Source: JBDRED01 sp043820025 [NCBI: Elusimicrobiota bacterium] | GTDB lineage: Bacteria > RUG730 > JBDRED01 | Direction: 5' to 3' | Assembly: GCA_043820025.1 (NCBI GenBank) | Contig: JBDRED010000005.1 | Location: 27,195-91,194, forward strand | DNA: 64,000 nucleotides | Shown: in pieces, positions 8,792 through 17,621 of the stretch | Layout: every line of letters begins with the position of its first letter | How positions within the stretch are numbered: position 1 is the stretch's first letter | Notes under the pieces: model-generated | Databases searched by the model: none | Told to the model about the DNA's origin: nothing | What the model saw: only the letters and a program-made list of their open reading frames with translations | Made by a program: the position numbers and the translations under genes

Positions 8792-9355
8792 ATGGATACT
8801 ATTAGAAACGTTTCTCATATGGCAGAGGCGAATATGAAGAAGAGTATTGAGAAATTAAAAGAAGAACTTCTTCAGGTTAGAACCGGAAGAGCTAATCCTG
8901 GAATTTTTGATAATATTAAAATTGAAAGTTATGGAACTCAAGTGCCGCTTAACCAAATTGCTTCTATTCTTGTTCCTGAACCCAGAGTTTTAGAGATTAA
9001 GCCTTGGGATGTAAATACATTACGCGATATTGAAAAAGCAATTTCAAATTCATCATTAGGGCTTACTCCTAATAATGACGGTAAATTGATAAGGCTTATA
9101 CTGCCAAAACTTACAGAAGAAACACGCAAAGATCTTGTAAAATATATTAAAAAAGTTGAAGAACAGCAAAAGATAGCTATCAGAAATCAAAGGCGGGAAG
9201 CTATAGAAGAACTTAAAAACGCTGAAAAAGGGAAGGTTATTACAGAAGATCTGCTTAATTTAGGCGAAACTGAGATTCAAAAATTAACTGATAAATATAT
9301 TCATCTTGTGGAGGACATGATTAAACATAAAGAGCAGGAAATTATGGAAGTCTAG
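8792..9355 (+). CDS. frr: Ribosome recycling factor
   Basis: A 187-aa RRF that splits post-termination ribosomes with EF-G. Conserved features: RTGRANPGIFDNIKIESYG, the PEPRVLEIKPWD segment, SNSSLGLTPNNDGKLIRLILP and LTEETRKDLVKYIKK, with the long three-helix bundle around a small beta domain. It ends a four-gene translation and nucleotide cluster. A strong AGGAGG stands 7 bases upstream of the ATG. Confidence 0.97.
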   Translation: MDTIRNVSHMAEANMKKSIEKLKEELLQVRTGRANPGIFDNIKIESYGTQVPLNQIASILVPEPRVLEIKPWDVNTLRDIEKAISNSSLGLTPNNDGKLIRLILPKLTEETRKDLVKYIKKVEEQQKIAIRNQRREAIEELKNAEKGKVITEDLLNLGETEIQKLTDKYIHLVEDMIKHKEQEIMEV

Positions 9356-9364
9356 GGGGGAATT

Positions 9365-9532
9365 ATGGCTCATCAAATAAAGGATGAATGTGTTGGCTGT
9401 GGATCGTGCACAAAGATTTGCACTCAACGCGCAATTGTATCTAATGGAGATAAATATAAAATTGACGCAGAAAAATGCGTAGATTGCGGTGATTGTGTTG
9501 CTATCTGCCCGGTAGAAGCGATAAAAGAATAG
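9365..9532 (+). CDS. Small 2[4Fe-4S] ferredoxin
   Basis: A 55-aa protein read directly from ATG at 9365 to TAG at 9530-9532. It has two CxxCxxCxxxC motifs, CVGCGSCTKIC and CVDCGDCVAIC followed by Pro, the pattern of bacterial-type 2[4Fe-4S] ferredoxins; no other domain is present. GGGGGG lies 6-7 bases upstream, only 9 bases after frr, so it is probably co-transcribed with the ribosome genes. It would carry electrons at low potential in the cytoplasm. Partners are not in this window; IspG (13.7 kb), an Fe-S enzyme needing reductant, is one speculative candidate. Confidence 0.93.
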   Translation: MAHQIKDECVGCGSCTKICTQRAIVSNGDKYKIDAEKCVDCGDCVAICPVEAIKE

Positions 9533-9543
9533 TTACTAGTATC

Positions 9544-9595
9544 AAGGGGTTAATCTTGTGTGAAAAAATATACATAGGATTATCCCCTTTTTATT
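9544..9595 (+). terminator. Probable intrinsic terminator after the frr-ferredoxin cluster
   Basis: AAGGGGTTAATC (9544-9555) pairs with GATTATCCCCTT (9578-9589) with one mismatch, followed by TTTTATTT. It lies 12 bases past the ferredoxin stop, where an operon end is expected. Confidence 0.6.
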
Positions 9596-9610
9596 TAAGT
9601 GTGTATAATT

Positions 9611-9706
9611 GTCATTCTGAACTTGCCTGCCCGGCCATAGGCGGAGCAGTCGCCGTCGGGGCAGGAATGACAGAGAGAAATGGATCCCCGCCTTCGCGGG
9701 TATGAC
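9611..9706 (+). repeat. Two adjacent REP-like palindromic elements
   Basis: The first element (9611-9671) is bounded by GTCATTCTGA and AGGAATGAC, with CCTGCCC facing GGGGCAGG. The second (9682-9706) has CCCGC and GCGGG around a CTTC loop and ends in TATGAC; read on the minus strand it begins GTCATACCCGCGAAGGCGG, the dRS3-like element that often translates as VIPAKAGI. A relative of the second sits inside the reading frame at 63950. They fill the frr-ferredoxin/uppS gap. Confidence 0.75.
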
Positions 9707-9748
9707 GCAGCAGCGTTACTTTCTATTTTCTAAAAAGTGAGGGTATAT

Positions 9749-10435
9749 ATGTCAGTACCGGCGCATGTCGCTATTATTATGGATGGGAACGGCAGATGGG
9801 CAAAGTCTAAGGGTTTCCCGCGTATTATTGGGCATAGGTATGGTATGAAGAGGATAAAGGATGTGGTGAAATCTGCTGATGAGGCTGGGGTGAAAATACT
9901 TACGTTGTATGCTTTCTCGACGGAGAATTGGAAACGTCCCAAAAATGAAGTTCATGGGCTTATGAATCTTTTAGAGATTTATTTAAAAAAAGAGATCAAT
10001 GAACTTGATAAAAAAAATGTCAGGTTTAGAACAATCGGCGATATAACAGCGCTGCCTAATGATATTCAACAGCTAATAAATAACTCTGTAAAAAAGACAG
10101 AAAAAAATACAGGATTAATACTGAATATTGCGCTTAATTACGGCGGTAGAAGCGAGATTGTATCAGCAGTTAATAAAATATGTAAAGATCGGAAAAAGGC
10201 TGTTACAGAGGATGAATTCGCAGATTATTTGGATACCAAGGGGCAGGCTGATCCTGACCTCTTAATCCGCACAGGCGGCGATATGAGAGTCAGTAACTTT
10301 TTATTATGGCAGATCGCGTATTCAGAAATTGTTTTTATTAATAAATTTTGGCCTGATTTTAAAAAGCAGGACTTTAATTCCGCTTTAAAAGAGTATAGTT
10401 CGCGTGAGAGGAGGTTTGGCAGTGCAAAAGAGTAA
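9749..10435 (+). CDS. uppS: Undecaprenyl diphosphate synthase
   Basis: A 228-aa cis-prenyltransferase that extends farnesyl diphosphate to the C55 lipid carrier. It shows the substrate Asp12 in IIMDGNGRWA, LTLYAFSTENWKRP, NYGGRSEIV and the DLLIRTGGDMRVSNFLLWQ signature. I prefer ATG at 9749, with GAGGG seven bases before it, to GTG at 9737, which would add four residues. It heads a group with cdsA, dxr, rseP and ispG. Its last 14 bases overlap the start of cdsA. Confidence 0.95.
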   Translation: MSVPAHVAIIMDGNGRWAKSKGFPRIIGHRYGMKRIKDVVKSADEAGVKILTLYAFSTENWKRPKNEVHGLMNLLEIYLKKEINELDKKNVRFRTIGDITALPNDIQQLINNSVKKTEKNTGLILNIALNYGGRSEIVSAVNKICKDRKKAVTEDEFADYLDTKGQADPDLLIRTGGDMRVSNFLLWQIAYSEIVFINKFWPDFKKQDFNSALKEYSSRERRFGSAKE

Positions 10436-11258
10436 TTTGGTTTTACGATTTATTATTGCGGTATTTGGAATTTGGTTTATTATATTTATTACGCATTGGG
10501 GATTTATTCCGTTCTTTTTGCTTATAACCGTGATTGTGGTTATAGGCGTTTTAGAATGGTTTTCATTAATGGCTGTAATGGGATACAAGCCTTTGCGTAT
10601 TTTAGGAATGTGTTTCACTCTTTTGATAATGCTTTCTTTTTTCGCGAATGGGATAGGCATTAATATAAAACATCCTATGTTAATTGTAACATCCGCAGTA
10701 ATCACAATGTTTATAATAATATTTTTTATAGCAGGCATGTTTAGAAAAAGTATTGACGCGCTTATCATCGATGTTTCAATGACATTTTTCGGGGTTTTTT
10801 ATATTGCCTGGATGCTGGGACACTTCATAGGTTTAAGAGAGATGGCTTTGTTTGGAGAATATTATGTGTACTTGGCGTTCTGTTCTGTGTGGGCGCTGGA
10901 CAGCGCAGCTTACTTTATTGGCATGAAATACGGCAAGCATAAATTGATTCCCGGTATCAGCCCGAATAAATCTGTGGAAGGCGCAGTGGCCGGGTTTGCG
11001 GCGAGCATTATTGTGGTGTGCCTCGCTAAGCTGATAGTGATAAAGTATATGACTTTTGGGGAATGTTTGATAATAGGAAGCGTGATTGGGATAGTCGGAC
11101 AATTTGGAGATTTTGCCGAGTCTGTTATAAAGCGAAATGCCGGTGTCAAAGATTCCGGAAGAATTGTATTAGGACATGGCGGCGTACTGGATCGTTTTGA
11201 CAGCTTAATATTTGTAGTGCCAACTGTGTATTATATTTTAAAATTTTTATCAAGATAG
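10422..11258 (+). CDS. cdsA: Phosphatidate cytidylyltransferase
   Basis: A 278-aa polytopic membrane enzyme that makes CDP-diacylglycerol from phosphatidate and CTP. The CdsA signature is present near the C-terminus: SVIKRNAGVKDSGRIVLGHG, then GVLDR. About eight hydrophobic segments are seen. The GTG at 10422 is chosen because GAGGAGG lies eight bases before it; an upstream GTG would add six residues. The start lies inside the end of uppS, so translation is probably coupled. The product feeds PgsA (3.4 kb). Confidence 0.93.
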   Translation: MQKSNLVLRFIIAVFGIWFIIFITHWGFIPFFLLITVIVVIGVLEWFSLMAVMGYKPLRILGMCFTLLIMLSFFANGIGINIKHPMLIVTSAVITMFIIIFFIAGMFRKSIDALIIDVSMTFFGVFYIAWMLGHFIGLREMALFGEYYVYLAFCSVWALDSAAYFIGMKYGKHKLIPGISPNKSVEGAVAGFAASIIVVCLAKLIVIKYMTFGECLIIGSVIGIVGQFGDFAESVIKRNAGVKDSGRIVLGHGGVLDRFDSLIFVVPTVYYILKFLSR

Positions 11259-11305
11259 AAGTCAGAATACAGAATTCAGAAACTACTTTCTAATTTCTAT
11301 TTTCT

Positions 11306-11329
11306 AAAAATTTCTGCAAAGAAATTTTT
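11306..11329 (+). repeat. Perfect 10-bp hairpin just before dxr
   Basis: AAAAATTTCT, loop GCAA, AGAAATTTTT, directly followed by the CGGAGGAG ribosome binding region of dxr. The same ten-base stem with a different loop occurs at 53652-53675 before tolQ. The sequence on its left (TTCTATTTTCTAAAAA) is also shared with the uppS leader at 9720. Confidence 0.7.
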
Positions 11330-11340
11330 CCGGAGGAGAG

Positions 11341-12498
11341 ATGAAAACGATTGCTGTGCTTGGGTCTACCGGTTCTATTGGAACAATGACACTTGATGTT
11401 ATAACAAAACTCAAGAACTATAAGGTGATAGCTTTATCTGCCTACAAAAATATTCCGCTATTAAAAAAACAAATACAGAGGTTCCGGCCAAAAGAGATAG
11501 TGATTTTTGATTCAGAAGCAAAAGATAAATTCATTAAAAATGAAAAGGCTTTGATAAAGAAATTTAATCTTAGAGTGCATACAGGCGTGGATGGATTAAA
11601 CAGGATAGCGTCATTAAAAGGATTGGATATTGTTCTTGTGGCAGTTGTCGGCGCTATAGGCCTGGAACCAATATTTAGCGCGATTCGTAATAAAATTACA
11701 GTGGCTTTGGCGAATAAAGAACCGCTGGTAATTGCCGGAAGTTTAATAATGAAGGAAGCTGAAAAATATCAAACAAGAATACTGCCTGTAGACAGCGAAC
11801 ATAGCGCTATATTCCAATGCCTTCTCGGAGAAAATCCAAATAATATAAAAAGAATTCTTCTTACAGCTTCCGGCGGGCCGTTCTATAAGTTTACTGAGAA
11901 ACAGCTAAAATCAATTAATGTAAAAGATTCATTGAAACATCCGAGATGGAAGATGGGGCCTAAGATTACTATTGATTCGGCAACATTAATGAATAAAGGT
12001 TTAGAGGTTATTGAGGCGCATCATTTGTTTGGCGTTCCTCTGAATAAAATTTCAGTTGTTATACATCCGCAGTCAATTATACATTCTATGGTGGAGTTTA
12101 TAGACGATTCAATAAAAGCGCAGATGAGCGCAACGGATATGCGCGGCCCTATTCAAAATGCTTTGACATTTCCAAATAGGGAGAAATCATCTATTCCTTC
12201 TCTTGATTTAACTAAGATAGGCTGTTTTACATTTGATAAGCCTGACACAAAAATGTTTCCATGTTTAGCGCTGGCTATTAATGCTCAAAAAATCGGCGGA
12301 ACCATGCCGGCTGTTCTAAATGCGGCGAATGAAATAGCGGTTGCTAAATTTTTAAAAGGTGAAATTGGTTTTTTAGATATTCCGAAAATTATAAAAAAAA
12401 CAATGAGTAAGCATATTCCCAAGAAACTGCGCGCTATTAAAGATGTTTTAATAGCGGATGAATGGGCGAGAAAAACAGCTTTAGGGGTGTTAAAATGA
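11341..12498 (+). CDS. dxr: 1-deoxy-D-xylulose 5-phosphate reductoisomerase
   Basis: A 385-aa DXR, second enzyme of the MEP isoprenoid pathway, NADPH- and divalent-metal-dependent. It shows the nucleotide-binding GSTGSIG at residues 8-14, the metal-site segment LPVDSEHSAIFQ, SGGPF, the HPRWKMGPKITIDSATLMNKG block and a C-terminal helical domain. With ispG (13.7 kb) it shows isoprenoids are made by the MEP route. GGAGGAG precedes the ATG closely. The TGA stop overlaps rseP by 4 bases. Confidence 0.96.
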   Translation: MKTIAVLGSTGSIGTMTLDVITKLKNYKVIALSAYKNIPLLKKQIQRFRPKEIVIFDSEAKDKFIKNEKALIKKFNLRVHTGVDGLNRIASLKGLDIVLVAVVGAIGLEPIFSAIRNKITVALANKEPLVIAGSLIMKEAEKYQTRILPVDSEHSAIFQCLLGENPNNIKRILLTASGGPFYKFTEKQLKSINVKDSLKHPRWKMGPKITIDSATLMNKGLEVIEAHHLFGVPLNKISVVIHPQSIIHSMVEFIDDSIKAQMSATDMRGPIQNALTFPNREKSSIPSLDLTKIGCFTFDKPDTKMFPCLALAINAQKIGGTMPAVLNAANEIAVAKFLKGEIGFLDIPKIIKKTMSKHIPKKLRAIKDVLIADEWARKTALGVLK

Positions 12499-13544
12499 TT
12501 ACAATACTGCTCGTAGCCGCAGCCCTGGGCATAGTTATTATTATCCATGAATTGGGCCATTTTATGTTCGCAAAACTATTTGGCGTTAAGGTTGAGGTTT
12601 TTTCTCTGGGATTTGGGCCGGAATGGTTTGGTTTTACTAAGAATGGAACCAGATACAAAGTAAGCCTGATCCCTCTTGGCGGTTATGTTAAAATGGCCGG
12701 AGAAATTCCGGGTGATAAAAAGGAATATGTAAAGGGGGATTTTCTCTGGCTTGCATGGTGGAAGAGAATACTCGTGGCTTTCGTAGGCCCGCTGATGAAT
12801 GTATTGGGCGCGGTTGTTATAATATTTGTAATTGTTTTTAAATCAGGATTGGCAGTTCCTTTGAACGATCCTGTGATAGGAGCGCTGGTCGAGGGAATGC
12901 CTGCGCAGATTGCCGGGATTAAATCAGGCGACGTAATAGAAGAAATAAATGGCGTGAAAATAAGTTCTTGGGAAGATTTAACAAAAAATATTAATGACAA
13001 AAAAAATGATCCGATACATTTGAAGTTAATAAGGCAGGGGGAAGCGAAGGATCTGGAACTAACGCCAATCTATAATGATAAGTATAAGGTATACATGATT
13101 GGCATAGGCCCTAAAATTGAGATAAAAAATGTCTCAATATTTAAGAGCATAGTTTATAGTTTTCAAACCGTTGGGTATCTCGTTATTCTTTTTTTTAAAA
13201 CAATTTTCTTGGCTCTGGCAGGAAAGCTCGAGGCGCAGGTTATGGGGCCCATAGGCGTAGCCCATACATTGACTATGGCTGCAAGATCAAATATTTTAGA
13301 GTTTTTAAATTTACTTGCTATGGTCAGCATAAACTTGGGACTTATAAATATACTGCCATTGCCTTTACTGGACGGAGGCCATATTGTATTATACTTATGG
13401 GAAGGAATAAGAGGTAAAGCTGTTTCGGAAAAGGTAATGCAATACATACAATTGATCGGATTGTTTTTGCTTATTGGATTAATTGTGTTTGCCACAAAAC
13501 AGGATATAGTCAGGATATTTTTTACAAATAATTTAGGAAGTTAG
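12495..13544 (+). CDS. rseP: RseP-type site-2 intramembrane metalloprotease
   Basis: A 349-aa M50 protease. The zinc site is HELGH (His18, Glu19, His22) in the first membrane segment; the third ligand is Asp near residue 293 in NILPLPLLDGGH. A single PDZ domain (about 125-200, with DVIEEINGVKISSWEDL) lies between, instead of the two in E. coli RseP. Such enzymes cut anti-sigma factors or signal-peptide remnants in the inner membrane. ATG 12495 overlaps the dxr stop (ATGA) and is preferred to an upstream start inside dxr. Confidence 0.93.
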   Translation: MITILLVAAALGIVIIIHELGHFMFAKLFGVKVEVFSLGFGPEWFGFTKNGTRYKVSLIPLGGYVKMAGEIPGDKKEYVKGDFLWLAWWKRILVAFVGPLMNVLGAVVIIFVIVFKSGLAVPLNDPVIGALVEGMPAQIAGIKSGDVIEEINGVKISSWEDLTKNINDKKNDPIHLKLIRQGEAKDLELTPIYNDKYKVYMIGIGPKIEIKNVSIFKSIVYSFQTVGYLVILFFKTIFLALAGKLEAQVMGPIGVAHTLTMAARSNILEFLNLLAMVSINLGLINILPLPLLDGGHIVLYLWEGIRGKAVSEKVMQYIQLIGLFLLIGLIVFATKQDIVRIFFTNNLGS

Positions 13545-13554
13545 CGCAGATTGA

Positions 13555-13630
13555 GTATCCGAACTTTGGGGTCTGTCCCTCATTTCGGATACTTATCCGA
13601 AATGAGGGACAGACCCCAAAGTTCGGATAC
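13555..13630 (+). repeat. 36-bp perfect inverted repeat, GGGGTCTGTCCCT family
   Basis: Arms 13555-13590 and 13595-13630 are perfect reverse complements around a 4-base ACTT loop. The core is GGGGTCTGTCCCTCATTTCGG. The same core forms the palindrome at 46187-46268. It stands between rseP and ispG. There is no T-run directly after the stem, so it is a repeat element more than a standard terminator. Confidence 0.9.
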
Positions 13631-13662
13631 TTTTAGAATGAGAAAAATAGGCGGGGCAGAAG

Positions 13663-14721
13663 ATGAAATACACGCGAAACAAAACAAGAAAGGTTAATGT
13701 CGGAAAAGTAACTATCGGCGGAGCTGATAATATTATCGTGCAGTCTATGACAAATACTAATACAGCCGATGTTTCAGCAACTGTTAAACAGATTCATGTG
13801 CTGGAAAAAGCAGGGTGCGAGATTGTCAGGGTTAGTGTGCCGGATGAAACTTCAGCCGCGGCTTTATCTAAGATAAAAAAGAAAATAAATATTCCATTGG
13901 TTGCGGATATTCATTTTGATTATAAATTAGCGCTTTTGGCAATCGCTAATGGCGCGGACAAGGTCAGAATTAATCCGGGTAATATGCGAAAGGATAAATT
14001 AAAGGATATTTTAAATATGGCCAAGGATCGCAATACAGCTATCCGTATTGGCGTAAATAGCGGGTCATTAAAAAAACTGCATGGCAGTTCCATTAAATTG
14101 TCGTCTGAAAAACGGGCCGGTATTTTGGTTGATGCTGTGAGCGAATATCTAAATACATTTGAAAGAGAATCTTTTTATAACACAGTAGTAGCGCTTAAAG
14201 CGTCAGATGTTGGAACTACAATAAAGGCATGCGAGATTTTTAGTAATAATTTTAAATACCCGGCGCATATAGGCATTACTGAGTCAGGGTCATTGTTCCA
14301 AGGGTCTATAAAATCAACTGCAGGACTCGCGCAGATTATTTCCGGGGGTTTAGGCGATACAATGCGAATTTCATTAAGCGCTGATCCTGTTTGGGAAGTT
14401 CGCGCCGCGTATATTCTTTTGCAGTCTTTAGGCATAAGGCAAAAAATGCCAAATATAATTTCCTGTCCTACTTGCGCCAGAACAACTGTGGATGTTATAA
14501 AATTGGTTGCGGAAATAGAAAAAGTATTATATTCTTTTGACTGGTCGGGCGATAGGGCCTGTCTTAAAACAATAGCTGTAATGGGGTGTGTTGTTAACGG
14601 CCCGGGGGAAGCGAAGGAAGCGGATTTGGGAATTACCGGTGCAGGGAATAAGATTTGTTTATTCAAAAAAGGCAGGATAATAGCGACATTAAAAAAAGAA
14701 CAGTTCAGATCGGTTTTTTGA
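13663..14721 (+). CDS. ispG: (E)-4-hydroxy-3-methylbut-2-enyl-diphosphate synthase
   Basis: A 352-aa IspG (GcpE), sixth step of the MEP pathway. The TIM-barrel part has IVQSMTNTNTADVSATVKQI and ADIHFDYKLALLA; the C-terminal part has the [4Fe-4S] cysteines in SCPTCART and GCVVNGPGEAKEADLGITG. Length fits the bacterial form without the insertion seen in plants. The enzyme needs two low-potential electrons, usually from flavodoxin or ferredoxin; the small ferredoxin at 9365 is a possible partner, not shown. The start is preceded by GGGGCAGAAG. Confidence 0.96.
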   Translation: MKYTRNKTRKVNVGKVTIGGADNIIVQSMTNTNTADVSATVKQIHVLEKAGCEIVRVSVPDETSAAALSKIKKKINIPLVADIHFDYKLALLAIANGADKVRINPGNMRKDKLKDILNMAKDRNTAIRIGVNSGSLKKLHGSSIKLSSEKRAGILVDAVSEYLNTFERESFYNTVVALKASDVGTTIKACEIFSNNFKYPAHIGITESGSLFQGSIKSTAGLAQIISGGLGDTMRISLSADPVWEVRAAYILLQSLGIRQKMPNIISCPTCARTTVDVIKLVAEIEKVLYSFDWSGDRACLKTIAVMGCVVNGPGEAKEADLGITGAGNKICLFKKGRIIATLKKEQFRSVF

Positions 14722-14779
14722 GCGAATTAAAAAAATTGATAGCTTAAAAATTTAAAAATAATTAATGGAAGGTTATGAT

Positions 14780-16486
14780 ATGAGATTTTCAAAAACACTT
14801 ATACCTACGCTAAAAGAGGTGCCTAAAGACGCGGAGATTGTAAGTCATAAGCTAATGTACCGCGCAGGCATGATCCGCAAATTATCAGCAGGTATATACG
14901 AATGGCTGCCTATTGGGTTTCGCGTTCTAAAAAAAGTAGAAAATATTATTAGAGAAGAAATGGATAATGCGGGCGCACTTGAAGTATTCCTTCCTGCGCT
15001 TCAGCCAAAGGATTTATGGATGAAGAGCGGCAGGTGGGACGTGTACGGCAAAGAGCTAATGCGCCTCAAAGATCGTCATGAACGTGAATTTTGCCTGGGC
15101 CCGACGCATGAAGAGGTAATTACAAATCGTGTTGGGGCAGAGGTTAAGTCTTATAGGAATCTGCCAATTACTTTATATCAATTCCAAACCAAGTTTCGAG
15201 ACGAAATACGTCCAAGGTTTGGGATTATGCGGAGCCGCGAGTTTTATATGAAAGACGCTTATAGTTTTGATACTACTGACGAGAATGCGCAGAAGTCATA
15301 TGAGATTATGGTTGAAGCGTATAAAAAAATGTTTAAGAGATGCGGACTGGAATTTGGGGTTGTTGAAGCTGATTCAGGCGCTATTGGAGGAAGCTTTTCT
15401 CATGAGTTTATGGTGTTTGCCGAGTCAGGCGAGAGTAAGATTGTGTCATGCGCGTGCGGATATGCGGCTAATTTAGAGAAAGCGTCAGCTGATTTTAAAA
15501 TTTATGACGATAATAATAATGAAAAGAATTATGAAAAGGTTAAAACACCGAATGTGACAAGCGTTGAGGAAGTTTCAAAATTTCTTCAAATACCTGCGCA
15601 TAAATTTTTAAAGGCATTGGTGTATAAAACTAATAATGAGTATATAATGGTTTTGATAAGGGGCGACAGGCAGATAAATGAACATAAGCTTTCCGGTTAT
15701 CTTAAAGTTAATGAGTTAATAAAACCGGAAGAGAAAGAGATAATTGAGAAGCTGGGGCTTGTTCCGGGTTTTCTGGGGCCATTAAAATTACAAAAAAATC
15801 TGCGTATTATCGCGGATGCGTCTGTTACGACAATTACCGGCGCTGTGGCAGGAGCGAATGAAAAAGATTACCATTGCATAAATGTGAATTTTAAACGGGA
15901 TATTAATTGCGGCGAAATAGCCGATGTGATTTTGGTAAACGAAGACGATAGATGTAGTAAGTGCGGAATGCAGCTGCATTTTAGCCAGGGTATTGAGGTT
16001 GGGCATACATTTAAACTTGGCACAAAATACAGCGATGCAATGCAGGCTGAGTATCTTGATGAAAACGGCGAAACTAAGTCTATGATTATGGGATGTTATG
16101 GTATCGGAGTTTCGCGCGTTGTCGCTGCTGCTATTGAGCAGAATCATGATGCTAATGGAATTATCTGGCCGTGGGCAATAGCGCCTTATCAAATTGGAGT
16201 TGTAATAACTGACACAAGTAATAATAGCTTGATGGAGATTGGCGAAAAAATATATAATACGCTTAAGGCTGAAGGCTTTGATGCGCTTTTAGATGATAGA
16301 GATGAAAGAGCCGGCGTTAAGTTTAAAGATATGGACCTTATAGGGATTCCTTTGCGTATTATTATTGGAAAAAAATATTTAGAAAATAAAGAATTTGAGT
16401 TAAAGCCGCGCAAACAAGGCGAATCAACCGGCTGTAAAGAAGAAAAATTATTAGACGTAATTAATGAATTAAGAAAACTATTGTAA
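14780..16486 (+). CDS. proS: Prolyl-tRNA synthetase (bacterial type with editing domain)
   Basis: A 568-aa class II synthetase. N-terminal catalytic half: YRAGMIRKLSAGIYEWLPIG, LGPTHEEVIT, RDEIRPRFGIMRSREFYMKD and AYSFD. The INS/YbaK-like editing domain occupies about 225-390 and the anticodon-binding domain starts near 470 (IAPYQIGVVITD). Length matches the E. coli-type enzyme (572 aa). I place the start at ATG 14780 with GGAAGG seven bases before; an ATG 15 bases earlier would leave that Shine-Dalgarno inside the gene. Confidence 0.95.
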   Translation: MRFSKTLIPTLKEVPKDAEIVSHKLMYRAGMIRKLSAGIYEWLPIGFRVLKKVENIIREEMDNAGALEVFLPALQPKDLWMKSGRWDVYGKELMRLKDRHEREFCLGPTHEEVITNRVGAEVKSYRNLPITLYQFQTKFRDEIRPRFGIMRSREFYMKDAYSFDTTDENAQKSYEIMVEAYKKMFKRCGLEFGVVEADSGAIGGSFSHEFMVFAESGESKIVSCACGYAANLEKASADFKIYDDNNNEKNYEKVKTPNVTSVEEVSKFLQIPAHKFLKALVYKTNNEYIMVLIRGDRQINEHKLSGYLKVNELIKPEEKEIIEKLGLVPGFLGPLKLQKNLRIIADASVTTITGAVAGANEKDYHCINVNFKRDINCGEIADVILVNEDDRCSKCGMQLHFSQGIEVGHTFKLGTKYSDAMQAEYLDENGETKSMIMGCYGIGVSRVVAAAIEQNHDANGIIWPWAIAPYQIGVVITDTSNNSLMEIGEKIYNTLKAEGFDALLDDRDERAGVKFKDMDLIGIPLRIIIGKKYLENKEFELKPRKQGESTGCKEEKLLDVINELRKLL

Positions 16487-16537
16487 AATACAAATTATAA
16501 TTCACCGGGACTATCCCCTTTAATGTTTGGAGGTTTA

Positions 16538-17563
16538 ATGAAGGCTTTTGTAATGAGCGCCGGATTGGGAACTCGGCTTAGGCCGCTTACATTTCATGTT
16601 CCTAAACCAATGATAACGATCGCGAATAAGCCTGTATTGCAGAATACTCTCGAGCTTTTGTCTAAGCATAATGTTAAGGATGTAGCGGTTAATCTCCATT
16701 CTTTTCCGGAGATTATTAAAAAGTATTTTGGAAATGGCGAAAAATTTGATATAAATATTACTTACTCATTTGAGAAAGAACTCCTAGGCACTGCCGGCGG
16801 AGTTCGAAAGATGAAAGATATGCTTGATGAGACATTTATTGTTATGAGCGGCGATGGTTTGGTGGATTTAGACATTACAGAGGTTTTAAAATTCCATAAA
16901 GAGAAAAAGACTATTGCGACAATCGTGTTAAAATCTAAGGACAAAAAATTTGAATATGGCGTTGTGCGCGCCGGCAAAGACTGCGCGATTGAACAGTTCA
17001 TTGAAAAGCCTTTGTGGGGCGATGTTTTTGAAAATCGCGTAAACACAGGAATATATATATTAGAACCTGAAATATTTGACTATATACCTGAAAATAAGTT
17101 TTATGATTTTGGTCATAATGTGTGGCCGGAACTGCTAAAAAAAAATATTCCGATATATGCTTATGAGATAGATAGTTATTGGTGCGATATTGGGAATCTT
17201 TATGAGTATAGAAAGGCGCAGATTGATGTGATGTCCGGCGCGGTAAATATTAAAATTCCCGGCAGGGAAATCTCTAATAAAATCTGGGTTGGAGATAATA
17301 CTGAGATTGATTCAAATGCAGATTTAATGCCGCCCTGCATAATTGGAAACAGCTGTAAGATAAATAAAGGAGCGGCAATTAAGGGCAATACTGTTATTGG
17401 CAATAATGTAATTATAGACGACAGCGCTTCTATAGAAAATTGCGTAATATGGGATAATGTTAGAATTGGGAAGGGGAGCGTTTTAAAAGATTGTATTGTT
17501 GGTTCAGATTCAAATGTAACGAGCGGCAGTATTGTTTATGAAGGAACAATAGTAAAAAAATAA
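16538..17563 (+). CDS. Sugar-nucleotide pyrophosphorylase with left-handed beta-helix
   Basis: A 341-aa nucleotidyltransferase of the GlmU/mannose-1-phosphate guanylyltransferase group. The N-terminus has the [20 protein letters not shown] loop; [20 protein letters not shown] and [11 protein letters not shown] follow in the catalytic domain. From about residue 245, hexapeptide repeats ([20 protein letters not shown]) form a left-handed beta-helix. It should make an NDP-sugar for glycan synthesis; the exact base and sugar cannot be told from sequence. ATG 16538 has GGAGG six bases upstream. Confidence 0.88.
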   Translation: MKAFVMSAGLGTRLRPLTFHVPKPMITIANKPVLQNTLELLSKHNVKDVAVNLHSFPEIIKKYFGNGEKFDINITYSFEKELLGTAGGVRKMKDMLDETFIVMSGDGLVDLDITEVLKFHKEKKTIATIVLKSKDKKFEYGVVRAGKDCAIEQFIEKPLWGDVFENRVNTGIYILEPEIFDYIPENKFYDFGHNVWPELLKKNIPIYAYEIDSYWCDIGNLYEYRKAQIDVMSGAVNIKIPGREISNKIWVGDNTEIDSNADLMPPCIIGNSCKINKGAAIKGNTVIGNNVIIDDSASIENCVIWDNVRIGKGSVLKDCIVGSDSNVTSGSIVYEGTIVKK

Positions 17564-17621
17564 AATAAAAATCGTAATGCGTCAAATTTCAAAACGTATT
17601 GCGTATAAAAGGAGAGGGAAA

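Noticed and set aside
9493-9705. 70-aa + strand ORF over the ferredoxin end and REP elements
   Set aside because: It overlaps the ferredoxin gene out of frame, and most of it translates repeat DNA.
9611-9706. tRNA-like folding of the GC-rich gap
   Set aside because: No acceptor stem with CCA end, no TTCGANTC-type T-loop; stems fit REP elements.
14175-14666. 163-aa minus-strand ORF within ispG
   Set aside because: Shadow of ispG; the + strand frame has all family motifs.
17564-17621. SAM riboswitch before metK
   Set aside because: Only 58 bases between the preceding stop and ATG, with none of the conserved SAM-box helices.
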